The notes: generated by a model from the letters alone, not told the origin. A stretch of 64,000 bases of DNA from Amphiura filiformis (GCF_039555335.1 NC_092646.1:31936880-32000879); one strand, 5' to 3'. Positions 41,938 to 54,640 are shown, counted from the first letter of the stretch. Program-made: numbers and translations.

Positions 41938-44900
41938 TGAACACATTTAAAATGAATGTAAGACTTTTAAAACCATTAACTTGTAGATTTTGTGGCATCT
42001 ACTTCTATTCTTTGAATAGGTTGAAAGGTCACGTTGACAGCAGGGGTAGCGCTAGAACTAAACACTCCAGTGTCCGCAGGGACCCCCGAACTTGCAGAAA
42101 ATTAAAAAGTAAGGGGTCCGAAGTAGAGTTTGGTGAGTCCGAGTTGCACAAATGCAGCATCTGCAATAGGGTCAGTCCATGTCGAAACAGATTGAGTGTA
42201 CACCCACCCTCTTGGATTATGCTCTCCTTTGGCTCAGGGGTACCTTTCATGGATCCCTAGGTGAGGTCACAAGAAAAAATTCAAATTCCATTTCGTTTGC
42301 GAATGGCGGGCAATCAAAGTTTGGCGACCTCGACCAAAATTGTGAATTTAAGGGTCCAAATGACAAAGTGCTCTCTTTGAGGGGCACTTTCTTCTTAATT
42401 GAATCAGTTGTGATCCTCTTTTTGAATGTGGTCACTCACTGGCTGTGTCTGAAATACCTAATGGCAAAAAAGATAGATTTCGGAATTTCGTTGGGATTTC
42501 AGAGGGGTCAAAATCAGCACTTCGTACTGTTCAATCAAATTATCTTGATTTTGAAGGACCCATGATAATGTCACAGTGCACTTATAGGTCCTAATTATGT
42601 TCAGAATGGATTAACCATATGCCAATGTCTATGAGCAATTAAAAAAAAGAGAAATTTCTAGACCCCTACAGAATTTTAGGCCACCCCTAAAGTGGTTCAG
42701 CCACAAATGGCACTTAAAGTCGGCAAATTTTGACCCCTTATAACTTTAGGTGTACACCAGATATGAATTTCTAGCCTTTTGCATCTGAAAGAATGTAGTT
42801 TAATGTTACTAGGAACATATGATTTGTTTTGTATTTTTTGTGTTTTAGTATTAAGTTGACGCTTTCAAAAATAGTCATTTTTGCCTAACATACCATGCAT
42901 ACAGGATACGGTACAAAATGCCAATTTTAGTATGATATTTTTTTATATTTTTGATCACTTTATAGCCATTTGTATTATTTATCCTGATATTTCAAGTTGC
43001 TCTTGAGTCAAGTAATAAGAAAAAACTACTTTCTAATCCTCTGTATGGATTTTTAAGGGGGTCAAAAATGCACTTCCTGGCAACGATGCACATGCAAAGT
43101 ACAGGTTATGGGGGTCAGATTTTCAGAATGCTCCCAATTATGTCAAGTAATATATCAAATTACTCAGTATGGTCATGAGGATTCCAAAATGTATAGTTTG
43201 TTATGTGTCAGACCTTTCAGGAGGGCGCTATGACGAAAAATGTTCATAGGTCAACGACCTTTTGAAAGTATCAAAACACAAAAAATACAAAACAAATCTT
43301 ATGTTCCTAGTAACATTAGACTACATTCTTTCAGATGCAAAAGACTAGAAATTCATATCTGGTGTACACCTAAAGTTATTAGGTGTCAAAATTTGCCGAT
43401 TTTAAGCGCCATTTGTGGCTGAACCACTTTAGGGGGCCTAAAATTCTGTAGGGGGTCTAGAAATTTCTCTTTTTTGAATTGCTCATAGACATTGGCACAT
43501 GGTTAATCCATTCTGAACATAATTAGGACCTATAAGTGCACTGTGGCATTATCATGGGTCCTTCAAAATCAAAGATAATTTGATTGAACAGTACGAAGTG
43601 CTGATTTTGACCCCCTCTGAAATCCCAACGAAATTCCGAAATCAATCTTTTTTGGCATTAGGCATTTCAGACACAGTCAGTGAGTGACCACATTCAAAAA
43701 GAGGGTCACAACTGATTTAATTAAGAAGAAAATGCCTCTCAAAGAGAGCGCTTTGTCATTTGGACACCTTAAATTCCCAATTTTTGTCAAGGTCGCCAAA
43801 CTTAGATGGCCCGCCATTCGGAAACGAAATTGAATTTGAATTTTTTCTTGTGACCTCACCTAGGGGTCCATGAAAGGTACCCCTGAGCCAAAGGAGAGCA
43901 TAATCCAAGAGGGTGGGTGTACACTCAGTCTGTTTTGACATGGACTGACCCAATAGCACTAGATTGAAAAAATCGGGGGTCTGCAGGGACCCCTGAACTT
44001 GCAGAAAATTGAAAAACAGGGGGTCCGAACTCTATTTTGGTGGGTCCGGGACCCCAAAAAGCGACATAGCGCTACCCCTGGTTGACAGGCATACGATCAA
44101 ATATGTTAGAGCTACTAAAATAAAAAGAATGAGAGACACTTTTTCGGTGTAAATATCTTCAGAAATCTGTCAATACGTACACCAAAACTCACACTAAAGA
44201 GAAGCCTTATCAGTGTGAGTATTGTCAGAAAAGTTTCAAGCAAAGTAGTTATCTCAAACAACACATCAGAACTCACACTAAAGAGAAACCCTACCAGTGT
44301 GAGTATTGCCAGAAATGTTTTACATACTCTAGTACTCTTAAATGTCACATCAGAAAGCACACAAAAGAGAAACCCTATCAGTGTAAATATTGTCAGAAAT
44401 GCTTTTCACAACCTGGCCATCATCAATGACACATCAGAACTCACACGAAAGATAAACCCTATCAGTGTGAATATTGTCAAAACTGTTTTACGCAATCGGA
44501 TACTCTTAAATGTCACTTAAGAACTCACACAAAAGAGAAACCCTATCAGAGTGAATATTGTCGAAACTGTTTTGCACGCAAAAGTAGTCTCAACAGACAT
44601 ATCAAAATTCACACGAAAGAGAAACCACACCAGTGCCAGTATTGTCAGAAATGCTTTACAGAATCGGGTGCTCTCAAAATCCACATCGGCAGAACTCATA
44701 CTAAAGAGAAATCCTATCAGTGTGAGAATTGTCAGAAATGCTTTGCAGAATTTAGTCATCTCAAATATCACATCAGAACCCACACAAAAGAGAAGCCTTA
44801 TCAGTGTGAATATTGTCAAAAATGTTTTGCACAATCTGGTACTCTTAAATATCACATCAGCACTCACACCAAAGAGAAACGATATCAGTGTGAGTATTGT

Positions 44901-45230
44901 GAGAAAAGCTATGCACAAAGTAGCCATCTCAAAAGACACACCAGAACTCACACTAAAGAGAAACCCTATCAGTGCGAATATTGTCAAAAATGCTTTACAC
45001 TATCTCATTCTCTTAAATACCACATCACAACTCACACCAAAGAGAAACCCTATCAGTGTGAATATTGTCAAAAACGTTTTGCAGAGCCTGTGAAACTCCG
45101 ACATATTAGAACTCACATCAAAGAGAAACCCTATCAGTGTGAGTATTGTCAAAAATGCTTTACACGAAATAGTGGTCTCACTAGACACATCGTAACTCAC
45201 AAAAAAGAGAAATCGTATCAGTGTGAATAA
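41938..45230 (+). pseudogene. C2H2 zinc-finger copy 4, split by a 2.0-kb foldback transposon
   Basis: The module MLNTFKMNVRLLKPLTCRFC begins at 41938 and is cut after GGTCACGTTGACAG (42040). It resumes at 44081 after the transposon, reading DRH-like then IKYVRAT. Further lesions are a frameshift leading to a stop near 44149, a stop at about 44426-44428 within a finger (CAA TGA where a His/Leu codon is expected), and a Cys changed to Ser (YQSEYC near 44550). From 44429 to the stop at 45228-45230 the finger frame is open again, about ten fingers. The end is the duplicate of 33372-33718. A non-functional gene with several independent lesions. Confidence 0.88.
42041..44080. mobile_element. 2,040-bp giant foldback hAT-like element inside zinc-finger copy 4
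   Basis: Exact 8-bp duplication GTTGACAG at 42033-42040 and 44081-44088. Ends CAGGGGTAGCGCT and AGCGCTACCCCTG. The arms are near-perfect inverse copies over about 800 bp each (roughly 42041-42870 and 43235-44080). For example CCACCCTCTTGGATTATGCT at about 42201 is matched in inverse near 43910. They surround a ~370-bp unpaired middle. No transposase is visible; open frames in it are mirror images of one another. CAGGG ends with an 8-bp duplication fit hAT. Confidence 0.93.
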
Positions 45231-45969
45231 TTGTAACAAGAATTTGTCTTTAAAAAGACAAAGTTCACAGATCAGGTGTATAGTTCTCTACTTTGGTCTA
45301 ACTTTCAATATTATTATACTAACCCACAGATACTAACCTACTCTGCACTGATTTAACAATAAATAAGTGATTTGAGGCATAAATGATACTTGGATACTCT
45401 GGAAAATAATTTTCAAAAAACCTCATTTTGCATAAATTAGGTTTTTAAGCCACCTACAGGAAACAAACTTACATCAAAATGTCCACTGTATCAGCCCATC
45501 AGATGCTATTTCCCATTCGACACCCCATTCCTTTTTAAAAGACGTTTTATTTGGAAGCAAATCGCCTAATGTGTTTCAGGAACACTGCATGTTTGTTGAA
45601 TAGTTTTAGATGCTAGATGCCAATATCACTAAAGTAAACACATTGCACTACATGGTCTTGCTATAGTTTTTGTCAGCATATCCCAGCTTTTTATATGCAC
45701 ACCAATTATTATTTTGTAACAGAAAATATAACATTGGATATGTTTATACCGCCATACCGGGGTTTTTACACCCATTGCTTGGTTATTACAAGAGTTAATA
45801 AACAACCAATTTAACTAACAGTGTTTAATCAGGAAGTGGTTCAATTAAAGCCATATTATAACATTTGCTGAGGAAGACGCCTTCACTGAATTGTTAAAAT
45901 TCCTTTTTTACACGATTAAATTGTACTTTATTAAACCAATATACCCTGCAAAAATCAAGACTCTAGGTG
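44890..45969 (+). repeat. Duplicated 3' end of the zinc-finger gene (pair of 33372-34441)
   Basis: Last fingers, stop and 3' flank almost identical to the other copy. Homology stops at GACTCTAGGT (45960-45969). AATAAA is at 45358-45363. Confidence 0.85.
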
Positions 45970-47011
45970 CTGTAGTTATGTCAAAATCCGAGATTTTGAA
46001 TAATACGCCGGAACCGGCGCTTTATTATTACGATGGAATTATAAGTCGAACGCATACACGATGTTCATAACATACAGTACGTACACGGCGTGAGGAACGG
46101 TGATATACACAACAAATTTGGTCATACCACAACATGACCGAAGGAGTGGTATTGGCGACATGTGTGCTGGTAGTAAATTTCAATTTTCTTTGCTTTGCCG
46201 TAAGTTGTAAGGGGATATATCTGACAGTAAAAGCTTACCGGTACATTTTATGGCAAATAAATGCTAATCTATTTTGTTTGAAAATGTTATAATATGGCTC
46301 TAACTATAGAGAATGGGCTTAATGTTGTGCGCTGTAGTTATATATTCTGAAATAAAATCGCCTATTGCAGGTTTCTATGCCGTATCACTAAATAAATTAA
46401 AAATATAGCTAATTATACTGACCATGGTGACCTGCTTAACCAATCAGGTATGTGTATTGTCAGCATGTGATTGCTATAAGTAGGGATGACCAATGAACCA
46501 TCAACTTGATTAGAACACTCCCATAGACATGCAGGGAGCTCAACTGTGCACTGCTTGCACAGACATTTCTAAATTGAGCTCATTCTTTTATTTTTCATAA
46601 TTTTTCTGTAAAAATTGGAGATGTTAATGCCAATTATGTTTTGTAACTATCCTGCAAATTACAGCATCATAACTTATTTGGTTTTTCTGTAAGTGTGAGT
46701 CAAAATTGGTCCATCGCCACAGTGCGCTTAATTGCCAGTGGCCCAGTGCAGCACTGCTCAGAATGGCACACAATATTCAGATGAATAAGATCAGGTGAAC
46801 ACCTTGACCTACTGAGCTGTAATTTGGCAGAGTTGTTGTTATTACCTCTATCATACCCTCTGTAAAAAGGAAAAAACCGGACAAGTAGATCTCGAGTTAA
46901 AAATTAAATCACCAGCTTCCCTTTGGAATTTCCAAACACCTTTCGAATCATGTTAAATAGACACCTTTCTGAACATAAATGTGAAGTTTCATGCTCATTT
47001 GTTGTATTATT
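45970..47011. other. Non-coding stretch, no gene seen
   Basis: Single-copy within the window. AT-rich; no domain-bearing frame. Confidence 0.45.
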
Positions 47012-48626
47012 AATAATAATAATAATATTTATTTCTTATAGAGCCCATTACATACAAAATCTCAATGCGCTTTACAATATATTAAAAACACCAAAACTAC
47101 AAAGATTAATTGCACAAATACATTTCAACTATATCAAAAATATACAACTGATACCCAGATAAAACTCAGAACCATGCTGAGATGAGACTAGGTTAAAAGA
47201 TAAACAAATTTAAAAAGTTTAAGAAACATCACTAAATGCATTGGTAAAAAGGTGAGTTTTTAAAATACTCTTGAAATGATTGATGGAATCTGCAGATCTG
47301 AGTTGTATAGGCAAGTTGTTCCACAAGACTGGAGCTAGCTGCATTACAAAAAGCTCTCTCACCATAAAACTTTGTATTGCACTTTCTGACACTCAACAAC
47401 TTTTGTGTAGTGGAACGTAGTGAACGGGTGGGTTGATATGTATTAACCAATTCTTTTAAATACAATGGGGCTAGATCATGCAAGGCCTTGAAAGTAATCA
47501 GGAGCACCTTGTACACGATACGCTGTTCAATCGGAAGCCAGTGGAGATCGTATAAAACTGGCTTCATGTGGTCACGATATTTTGCACGAGAGACTAGACG
47601 TGCAGCAGAATTCTGGATGCGCTGCAATTTGGCAATCTCATATTTTGGCAGGCCAACCAGAAGACTGTTGCAGTTGCAGCAGTCTAGTCTCGAACTGACG
47701 AATGCGTGTACAAGGCGCTCTGTTGATTTACTATCAAGATACTTGCAGATCTTACCAATCTTGTAGATAGCAAAAGAGGCTGATCTTGTTAAAGCTTTTA
47801 CATGCTCTTTCATGTTAAGTGCACTATCAATCACAACACCAAGATCTCGGGCTGAGGTCGATGGATCTATAGCTGCATTACCAATGGTAAGTGGTGGTAG
47901 TGGCAGGGTCTTGACAAATTGAGATGACAGATGAATAACCTCAGTTTTTGTATCATTCAGCATTAGCTTATTGGTAACTGCCCATGCCTTAATATCTGAA
48001 ACACACCGTTCAATTATATCAATACTCTCACTACGCTTGGATGGATCATGAACTATATACAACTGTGTGTCATCAGCATAAATCATATGACTCAACCCAT
48101 AGGATGAAATGATGTCACCTAGTGGGGCAGTATACATGGTAAATATGAGTGGACCCAATACGGATCCCTGAGGTACGCCTCATGAAGAAAGAATTCATCA
48201 GAGGTGACACCGCAAACATCAATGCACTGAGAACGGCCCTTCAGATAGGATGACATATATTTCAACGCAGTGCCATCAATACCGTAGCGTTGACGCAGTC
48301 GATGCAGCAAGATGTCGTGATCAATCAATCAAATCGAACGCAGCCGAAAAATCAAGTAAAATGAGAGCGGCCTCCTGACGCTGATCAACTGCACAAAGCA
48401 GGTCATTCTGAACGCGCAACAGAGCCGTTTCAGTGCTGTGATGTTTATGTATGCTGACTGCATTGGAGCATGCAAATTGTTTTCATCAAGATATGAATTC
48501 AACTGAGAAGCAGCAACTTTTTCAATTGTCTTGAACATGAATTTAAGATTTGATATAGGTCTATAATTATTTAGTTCTTCTGAAGCTAGACCGGATTTCT
48601 TGAGCAGTGGAACAACTCTTATTCAC
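47012..48626 (-). pseudogene. Non-LTR retrotransposon (CR1/L2-like), reverse-transcriptase half, frameshifted
   Basis: Minus-strand order: VVPLLKKSGLASEELNNYRP (about 48620), [37 protein letters not shown] (about 48170-48140), then YADD (about 48080), SRLDCCN, LQRIQNSAARLV, HWLPIEQRI and a C-terminus at 47232. Known: these are RT motifs of LINE ORF2. Three frame breaks are visible (about 48445, a 4-bp TGAT duplication near 48324, and near 48185), so it is inactive. The 5' endonuclease domain is missing. The 3' end has TTGTAAAGCGCATTGAG and an ATT-repeat tail (47012-47026 on the plus strand), the typical tail of CR1/L2-type LINEs. Confidence 0.88.
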
Positions 48627-48766
48627 CTGATCTCAACCCTAAACATGTTCTTATATTTATACCATCTGCACTGACTTGCTGCTATACACGCACAGGAGCT
48701 GTACTTTTAAAATACGCGCCTAATCAATAATGGTCTTTCACTCCATTGTTAAAGTACTGTGCTCCC
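48627..48766. other. Short non-coding stretch
   Basis: Nothing recognisable between the LINE and the next MITE. Confidence 0.4.
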
Positions 48767-49014
48767 CAGGGGCGGATTTAGGGGGGGGGGGGGGCGCAGT
48801 CGGCGCCCGCCCCTCTTTTTTTTGACTGGCCAAGGGCGCCGGGGGCTTAAAAATACAAAAATGGTAAGAAATTAAAAAAAAGGAACAAATTCGGCCATGA
48901 ACAGCAAACAATGGGCCAAAACCGTTGAGTTTTCGAGGGGTAACCCCTTTAACACATTTTTTTCGTGCGTCGACCAAAAGGCGCCTTTATCAAAAATTCC
49001 TGGATCCGACCCTG
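48767..49014. mobile_element. hAT-like MITE, ~248 bp
   Basis: Starts CAGGGGCGGATTTAGGGG and ends CCTGGATCCGACCCTG, imperfect inverse ends of the common CAGGGGCGGAT type. The flanks share CTCCC but no exact 8-bp duplication is visible. Confidence 0.7.
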
Positions 49015-49994
49015 CTCCCTGTAGCATATAGAGTGACCAGGCCATGGAGTGTGATGGTTTTGTAGCACATGACAGTATTCATTCAAGCCTATCAAGGTCA
49101 GTTATTAGCCACTTGCTGAATGGCTGGGCATTATCAGCTATCAAAGAGATACCTTATGCTGCTGCCAATCACAATAGAGGTTAAACATTTTGTTAAATAA
49201 AACCCCAGAAGTGATATCAGGACAAAGCTGTGCATGTTGGTACTTGATTGTTTGGATTCCTATGTTGAAAATCCCTTGTAGTACATTAGTATTTTTCTTA
49301 TGTGTAGTGTATATTGTTGTGGAAAAAAGTTCACCTGGACTTTTGATTTTGTGCCACTTTGGCCATTATGGATGATTTTTGGCAAATGTTTTCTAAAAGC
49401 ATGATTTCAGTGCCTCGGTTTGAAGAAATACTTCATGCTTTTGACTAGTAAAGTGCCATTTCATAAGAAACCCTTTGATACTTTCACAATATGCTTGTTT
49501 CATGTTTGCATATATATTAAAATAAAGAAATATAAAAAGGTAAATATATGCTTATACCAATTTTGCTCACATTGCTATATTTAGACTTTGTCAAATTATT
49601 TCGTTCCAATGACCGGTCAGAATGGGAAACTTTGACAATTCATAATTCGAAAAGTTTTTGACCGATTTTGACCATTTAACCACCAAAATACTTCTGTTGA
49701 TGAGTTCTTTCCAGAAAACAATCTTTTGTAGCAAAAGGGGCAACATGAAATTATGATGGTCATCCCTACTATAAGCCAATTGTAAACATGTTGAATGTGC
49801 TAATGTCCTCGTCATGGGGAGCAAGATTAGATAAAGGCATACAAACGAGGGTATGGGATATTAGGAATGATTTCCTAGCCTCTCAACCACAGGTTTGGTG
49901 GCTTACAATAGCTATTCAAGGCACATGGTAATGTAGGGACAAACTGTGCATAAGAGATATGTGGGTGCAAACGGTTTTAATGTTCCCTGGCATG
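49015..49994. other. Non-coding stretch, no gene seen
   Basis: AT-rich, with short open frames only and no recognisable motif. Confidence 0.45.
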
Positions 49995-50094
49995 AACAAA
50001 AAATGCTTTGCACTATCCGGCGCTCTTAATATGACATCAAAACTCGCACTAAAGAGAGTGTGAATATTGTCAAAAATACATTGCGCAATCTATT
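49995..50094 (+). pseudogene. Zinc-finger gene remnant
   Basis: AAAAAATGCTTTGCACTATC, TCAAAACTCGCACTAAAGAG and GTGAATATTGTCAAAAATAC are finger and linker words of the cluster with losses. About one and a half fingers remain before the foldback element at 50096. It shows the cluster once reached at least 50 kb. Confidence 0.8.
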
Positions 50095-50095
50095 C

Positions 50096-50591
50096 CCTAT
50101 TCCAGAAAAATACAGCACTAATTTTTTGGGAGAAACAAAAATATTATCCTGTTTTGTCAAATGAAACATAGCTAAATCCTAATCATTTAGTTAGTCCTAA
50201 CTGGCAATAAAAGTAAAATTTTAATATTTTTACTAATTTCAGTTTACGCGTTCTAGGTTTTAGTCATGTTTCATTTTTATAACCCATTATTTAATTAAAG
50301 TAACACAAAAAAAGTGGGAACTAGAGCAAAATTGCGGCATCTACTCAAGATTTTGAATGTGTAGACTTGTTCCAAGTCTTTGATTTTTGTGACTCGACTG
50401 TCAGAAAACATGACAAAAATGCATGTTTTTGGCTCTTTTTTCAAGAAATTGGCCAATTATTAAAATTTTACTTTTATTGCCAGTTAGGACTAACTAAAGG
50501 ATTAGGATTTAGTCATGTTTCATTTGGCAAAACAGGATAATATTTTTTTTATCCCAAAAAATTAGTGCTGCATGTATTTTTCTGGAATAGG
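50096..50591. mobile_element. CCTATTCCAG foldback element, intact copy, 496 bp
   Basis: Ends CCTATTCCAGAAAAATACAG and its inverse. The arms are inverse over ~130 bp each (ATCCTAATCATTTAGTTAGT against ACTAACTAAAGGATTAGGAT). The middle has CTTGTTCCAAGTCTTTGATT and CAGAAAACATG. It serves as the unbroken reference for the interrupted copy at 51695-56707. Solo arms lie at 34442-34560, 39093-39205 and 59500-59612. Non-coding. Confidence 0.85.
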
Positions 50592-51218
50592 CATTTTTGA
50601 TTTTGAGTACGCAGTTTTAGGTTACCCCCCATGGGGCTCATAATTATTGCACCGGCAGTCCCTGAATTCTTCCAAATTTGATTAAATAGGTTTCAAAATG
50701 TTCATTTTTATGTACCAATTCATGTAAAGAATTTTTCACTATCTAGGACGTTTAACTTAGGTAACAGCAAATTAGGTCAAGGTCAATATGTTGACATATT
50801 TTTGGTAGCACCTTAATAACGAAACACACTAGATAGTACAAACTGTTCTTCATTTGCATTGTTAAACAGGCATGAGAATTAGGAGGTTTAAACCTGAATT
50901 CAGGCTTTTTTACCAAATTTCTGCACTTTCTTTTAATTTCAGCCCGTTTTGGTCTTTTTAGCCCATCTCACCCACTTTTTCAGGCTTTCTTCTAAACACT
51001 GACACTTCAGGTTTTTTCATGGATGATCATTCTCATGCCTGCGTGAATAAACCAATCCACTATCATGAGTTGATGTTTTTTTAAAACAATCTGCAGATTA
51101 CTTAGGCCTAAAAATGTTTGTCGTAAAATTTTTTTTGGCAAAAAAAAAGAAGCAATTTAGGCCTACAGCTTTTAAAGTTGCATTTGGTACCTTTTTATCA
51201 CAAAGAATGTCCTTGAAT
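50467..51218 (+). repeat. Segment duplicated at 34442-35489 (copy without insertions)
   Basis: Provides the empty sites TAA (50817-50819) and CCTTGAAT (51211-51218) for two transposons present in the other copy. Confidence 0.88.
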
Positions 51219-51694
51219 ATACTAAAAAATAAATCCCTACCTACCTACTCTAATTTGTTTCATGTTACGCCAATCAAATGAATCAAACAATGTTTTTAGG
51301 CCTTAAATTCAGAAAAAATTAAAGCAATTTTAAGCACCAGTTCACATGCCATTTCAGAGCATTAAACAATCTGGTTTTAAAGACAAAAAACTTGATTTTA
51401 AACAGAATAAGTAGTTGTGAGAAGATAACTTTTTTACTGGCTAAAATTTTTATAAAATATAGCAAATGAATATTCGCTGACGAACACTGAAATGTCGCAG
51501 TTGATGTGCATTATACAGATTTGGCTACTTTGCAGAGGTATTTTGGGCTGGTCTTTAGACTAATAATCAGATAGAGTAGCGAATTAGGCTATATAGCTTA
51601 AATAAAAGTGTTAAGCCTATAATTTTTATAATTATCGAGAAATAGGTCCGTGAATTAAAAACGTCCCGGCAGAAACAGGTTTGCAGTCTTTACT
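51219..51694. other. Non-coding stretch, no gene seen
   Basis: AT-rich; nothing recognisable. Confidence 0.4.
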
Positions 51695-52050
51695 CCCTAT
51701 TCCAGAAAAATACAGAACTAATTTTTTGGGATTAAAAAAATATTATCCTAGCTGTTTTGGCAAATGAAATATAGCTATATCCTAATCCTTTAGTTATAGT
51801 CCTAACTAGCAATAAAAGTTAAATTTTGATATTTGGTAAATTTTTGGAAATAAGGGCCAAAAACATGCGATTTTAGGGTGTTTTTCGTATGCTGTGACAA
51901 TCAAGCTCAACTAAGACTAGTTTCTGACTACTAGTAGTTGTTCCAAGTCTTTGATTTTTGTGACACGATTGTCAGAAAACATGCCGAAAATGCATGTTTT
52001 TGGCAAAATTTTGAATGCTTTGACTTGTTCCAAGTCTTTGATTTTTGAGA
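51695..52050. mobile_element. CCTATTCCAG foldback element, left half (right half 56269-56707)
   Basis: Starts CCCTATTCCAGAAAAATACA and follows the intact copy at 50096 up to CCAAGTCTTTGATTTTTGAGA. The Mutator-like element then interrupts it, and the sequence resumes at 56278 with CTCGATTGTCAGAAAACATG. Confidence 0.85.
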
Positions 52051-53570
52051 GGGTGTTTCCATAACCTGACCACCTTTTCTGACTACCTTTTCTGACTACC
52101 TTTTCTGACCAGCTTTTACAGTGAGCCCTGTGATATTTGATTGGCCTTATCCCAATGCCATAGTCCAATAACATTAACTAAACAATCATAGTGCAAAATT
52201 TGACCTCAAGTTGCAGAGTATGAGGTTTTTGTACCCCTATTTTCAAAGGTCATTCAATGAATGTACAAATGTATTGGAGTTAAAGAACTGTGCACTAATA
52301 GATGAGAATGTTTTGGATCCTAGTGTTTTACACCATAATCATAGACAGTCATGCTGGGTGATAATTAGCAAGCTTTTCTCTGGGACTTGTTCATAGATAA
52401 ACAACATTTTTAAGGGTACATGGTTGTTATTTCTTTCTCACTTTAGATTATTTATTTGTACCTTCCCTTACCTAAAAAACTAGCATTCCCTAAGCACTCA
52501 CTAGGCATTCCATTGAATGGTAAAGAACCGTTAATGAATGCCTAAATGGTGAATGCCTCCAATACTATAACATTGAGTTAATAGGCGGTTATTAGCACTC
52601 AACCGCCTGTTTGCTAGCCCTCAACCGCTTATAGCGGTTCATAAGTGGTTCATAAGCCCTCCTCAGAGGCGAAATATGTAAATGAGCTAAGCACTCGAAC
52701 CACTAAGGAGGCATTCGAACCACTAAGGAGGCATTCAAACCGCCTAGCATTTAAACCACCTAGGAAGCATTCGAACCGCTTGGGAAGCATTCCAACCGCC
52801 TAGGAAGCATTACAACCGCTAGGAAGCATTCCAACCGCTAGGAAGCATACCAACTGCCTCAGAAGCATTCCAACCGCCTACCGGTTAGCACTCGAACCAC
52901 TTATTTAGCCCTCAACCGCTATAAGCGGTTCGTAAGTGGTTCATAAGCCCTCCTCAGAGGCGAAATATGTAAATGAGCTAGGCCCTCGAACCACTTAGTG
53001 GCATTCCAACCGCCTATGAAGCACTCCAACCGCCAAAGAAATTTCCAATCGCCTCAGAAGCATTCCAACCGCCTATAGGCATTCCAACCGCCTATAGGTA
53101 TTCCAACCACTTACAGGTGAGACACTCGAACCACTATATAATTATATAGCTATATGCTGGCTAAGCAATTCTACGAGAGTGACAAATAGGAATATAATGC
53201 ACTGCATAAAATTGCAAATGGTAATAGCCCAGAACCATTTTTTATCCATTGTGACAGATGCAGAGGCATTTAAAGTTCAGTACAGCGTATGTCTTTGTCG
53301 AGTCTATGATATTTTTAGGTCAAAAGTGAAAAAAGACAATTTTCGCTAATTTTCCCATTTTCCTGATCAAATGAGGCTCATGATAAATATTTTTCCATAT
53401 GATTTCCCATATTTTCCCGAGATAGCACTTGAACCCCTATAGGGGTTGCTATAGGAATTCTAGGAGAGTAAGGATTAAAAATATGCACAAATTTAACTCA
53501 AATATAGCCATGTGCATCAGCAAGAGCATAAATTGCATGATCAAATTGATAACTGATAAATTGAGTACAT

Positions 53571-53847
53571 CCCAGTGGGCACAGCTAGGTTAGGATTTTG
53601 ATGTTGTATCAACGTTGAAACAACATCGAAGTTTCAACCTAACCTGATTTCAACCTGATTTTAACCTTACGGTTAGTTGAAATCACATTGAAATTTCAAC
53701 CTGGTTTCAACCAACTTTCAATGCAAAATTTAAGGAGGTTGAAATCAGGTTGAAGTCCATTTGCAAATACAACCTGATTTCAACCCGATTTCAACTAGTC
53801 AACGTCGAAATTTCAACCTGATTTCAATGTTAGGTGTGCCCACTGGG
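53571..53847. mobile_element. ISL2EU-like MITE, 277 bp, AT duplication
   Basis: Ends CCCAGTGGGCAC and GTGCCCACTGGG, flanked by AT on both sides (53569-53570, 53848-53849). The interior is a head-to-head series of TTGAAATCAGGTTGAA/TTCAACCTGATTTCAA units. Known: CCCAGTGGGCA ends with a 2-bp AT duplication resemble ISL2EU-type MITEs of invertebrates. Confidence 0.8.
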
Positions 53848-54454
53848 ATCAGTGTGTTTTATAAATACACAAAATAATTATAGCTACGTCATAATTATAT
53901 AATTTGTCGTTGTTGTTTGGTTTCATTGTTTGAGGTTTCATTGCTCTTTGCTTGAGCTCTTCTTGCGCCATATGAGTGCATTTTTTAGTGGATTAGTGCA
54001 TGGTATAACTGTACACTATTATTATTAATGTTAACAATAATGCCCCAATATGGTAACTAGCTCCTCTTTCCTAACACTAGACCATTCCATATTTCAAGAA
54101 ACTGCCTGCATAAAACCCTATATTCAAAGTTACATCTAGTCATATTTAAGCTTACCTATACTTACACCATCCATATTGTGGCATAATTATTGTACACAAA
54201 GATAACTACATGGATCCCATACATGTATGATGTTGTCCACATAATATGCATTTTCATGTAACATCCCAAATGTAAAGAGTGAAAAATAAGGCCTATAATA
54301 AAGCTGGAAACATGAAAGGATTAAGAAACCATCATCTCTGCATTCACACCAGTTCAAAATGGCAGTTAGAAATATATTCCCATCATGCACCTGCTTGACC
54401 CTTGGGTCAACCACTAAGGAATGCTAGTCAAGGCTATTAGCAGAATGCCTAATT

Positions 54455-54640
54455 GAATGGAATGCCTATTACTTAGAAATTTTTTACCCTAAGGCCTAAT
54501 ACTTAGAAATTTTTCAGTGGAATGCCTATTACTTAAGAATTTTTTAACCGAATGCCTAATACTTAGAAATTTTTCAGTGGAATGCCTATTACTTAAGAAT
54601 TTTTTAACCGAATGCCTATGACTTATCCGAATGCCACTGA
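54455..54640. repeat. 60-bp tandem repeat
   Basis: CAGTGGAATGCCTATTACTT, AAGAATTTTTTAACCGAATG and CCTAATACTTAGAAATTTTT recur exactly 60 bp apart (54515 and 54575), with a diverged third unit before. Confidence 0.85.

Noticed and set aside
42179-43959. Paired open frames (42179-42565 plus strand, 43959-43677 minus strand) with similar peptides
   Set aside because: They are the same sequence read from the two inverse arms of the foldback element, not a conserved protein pair.
29410-45239. Many open frames of 60-180 codons antisense to, or one base off, the zinc-finger frames (for example 29685-29410, 33354-32983, 44551-45093, 44987-44517)
   Set aside because: They repeat with the 84-bp finger period and read as MSIVRNxL or ILTLIxFLFxVS series, the mechanical result of a repeated codon pattern. 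The finger frame explains the conservation.
52690-53130. Regular ~20-bp repeats considered as a CRISPR array
   Set aside because: Units are degenerate and directly adjacent without unique spacers, in a eukaryotic transposon context.
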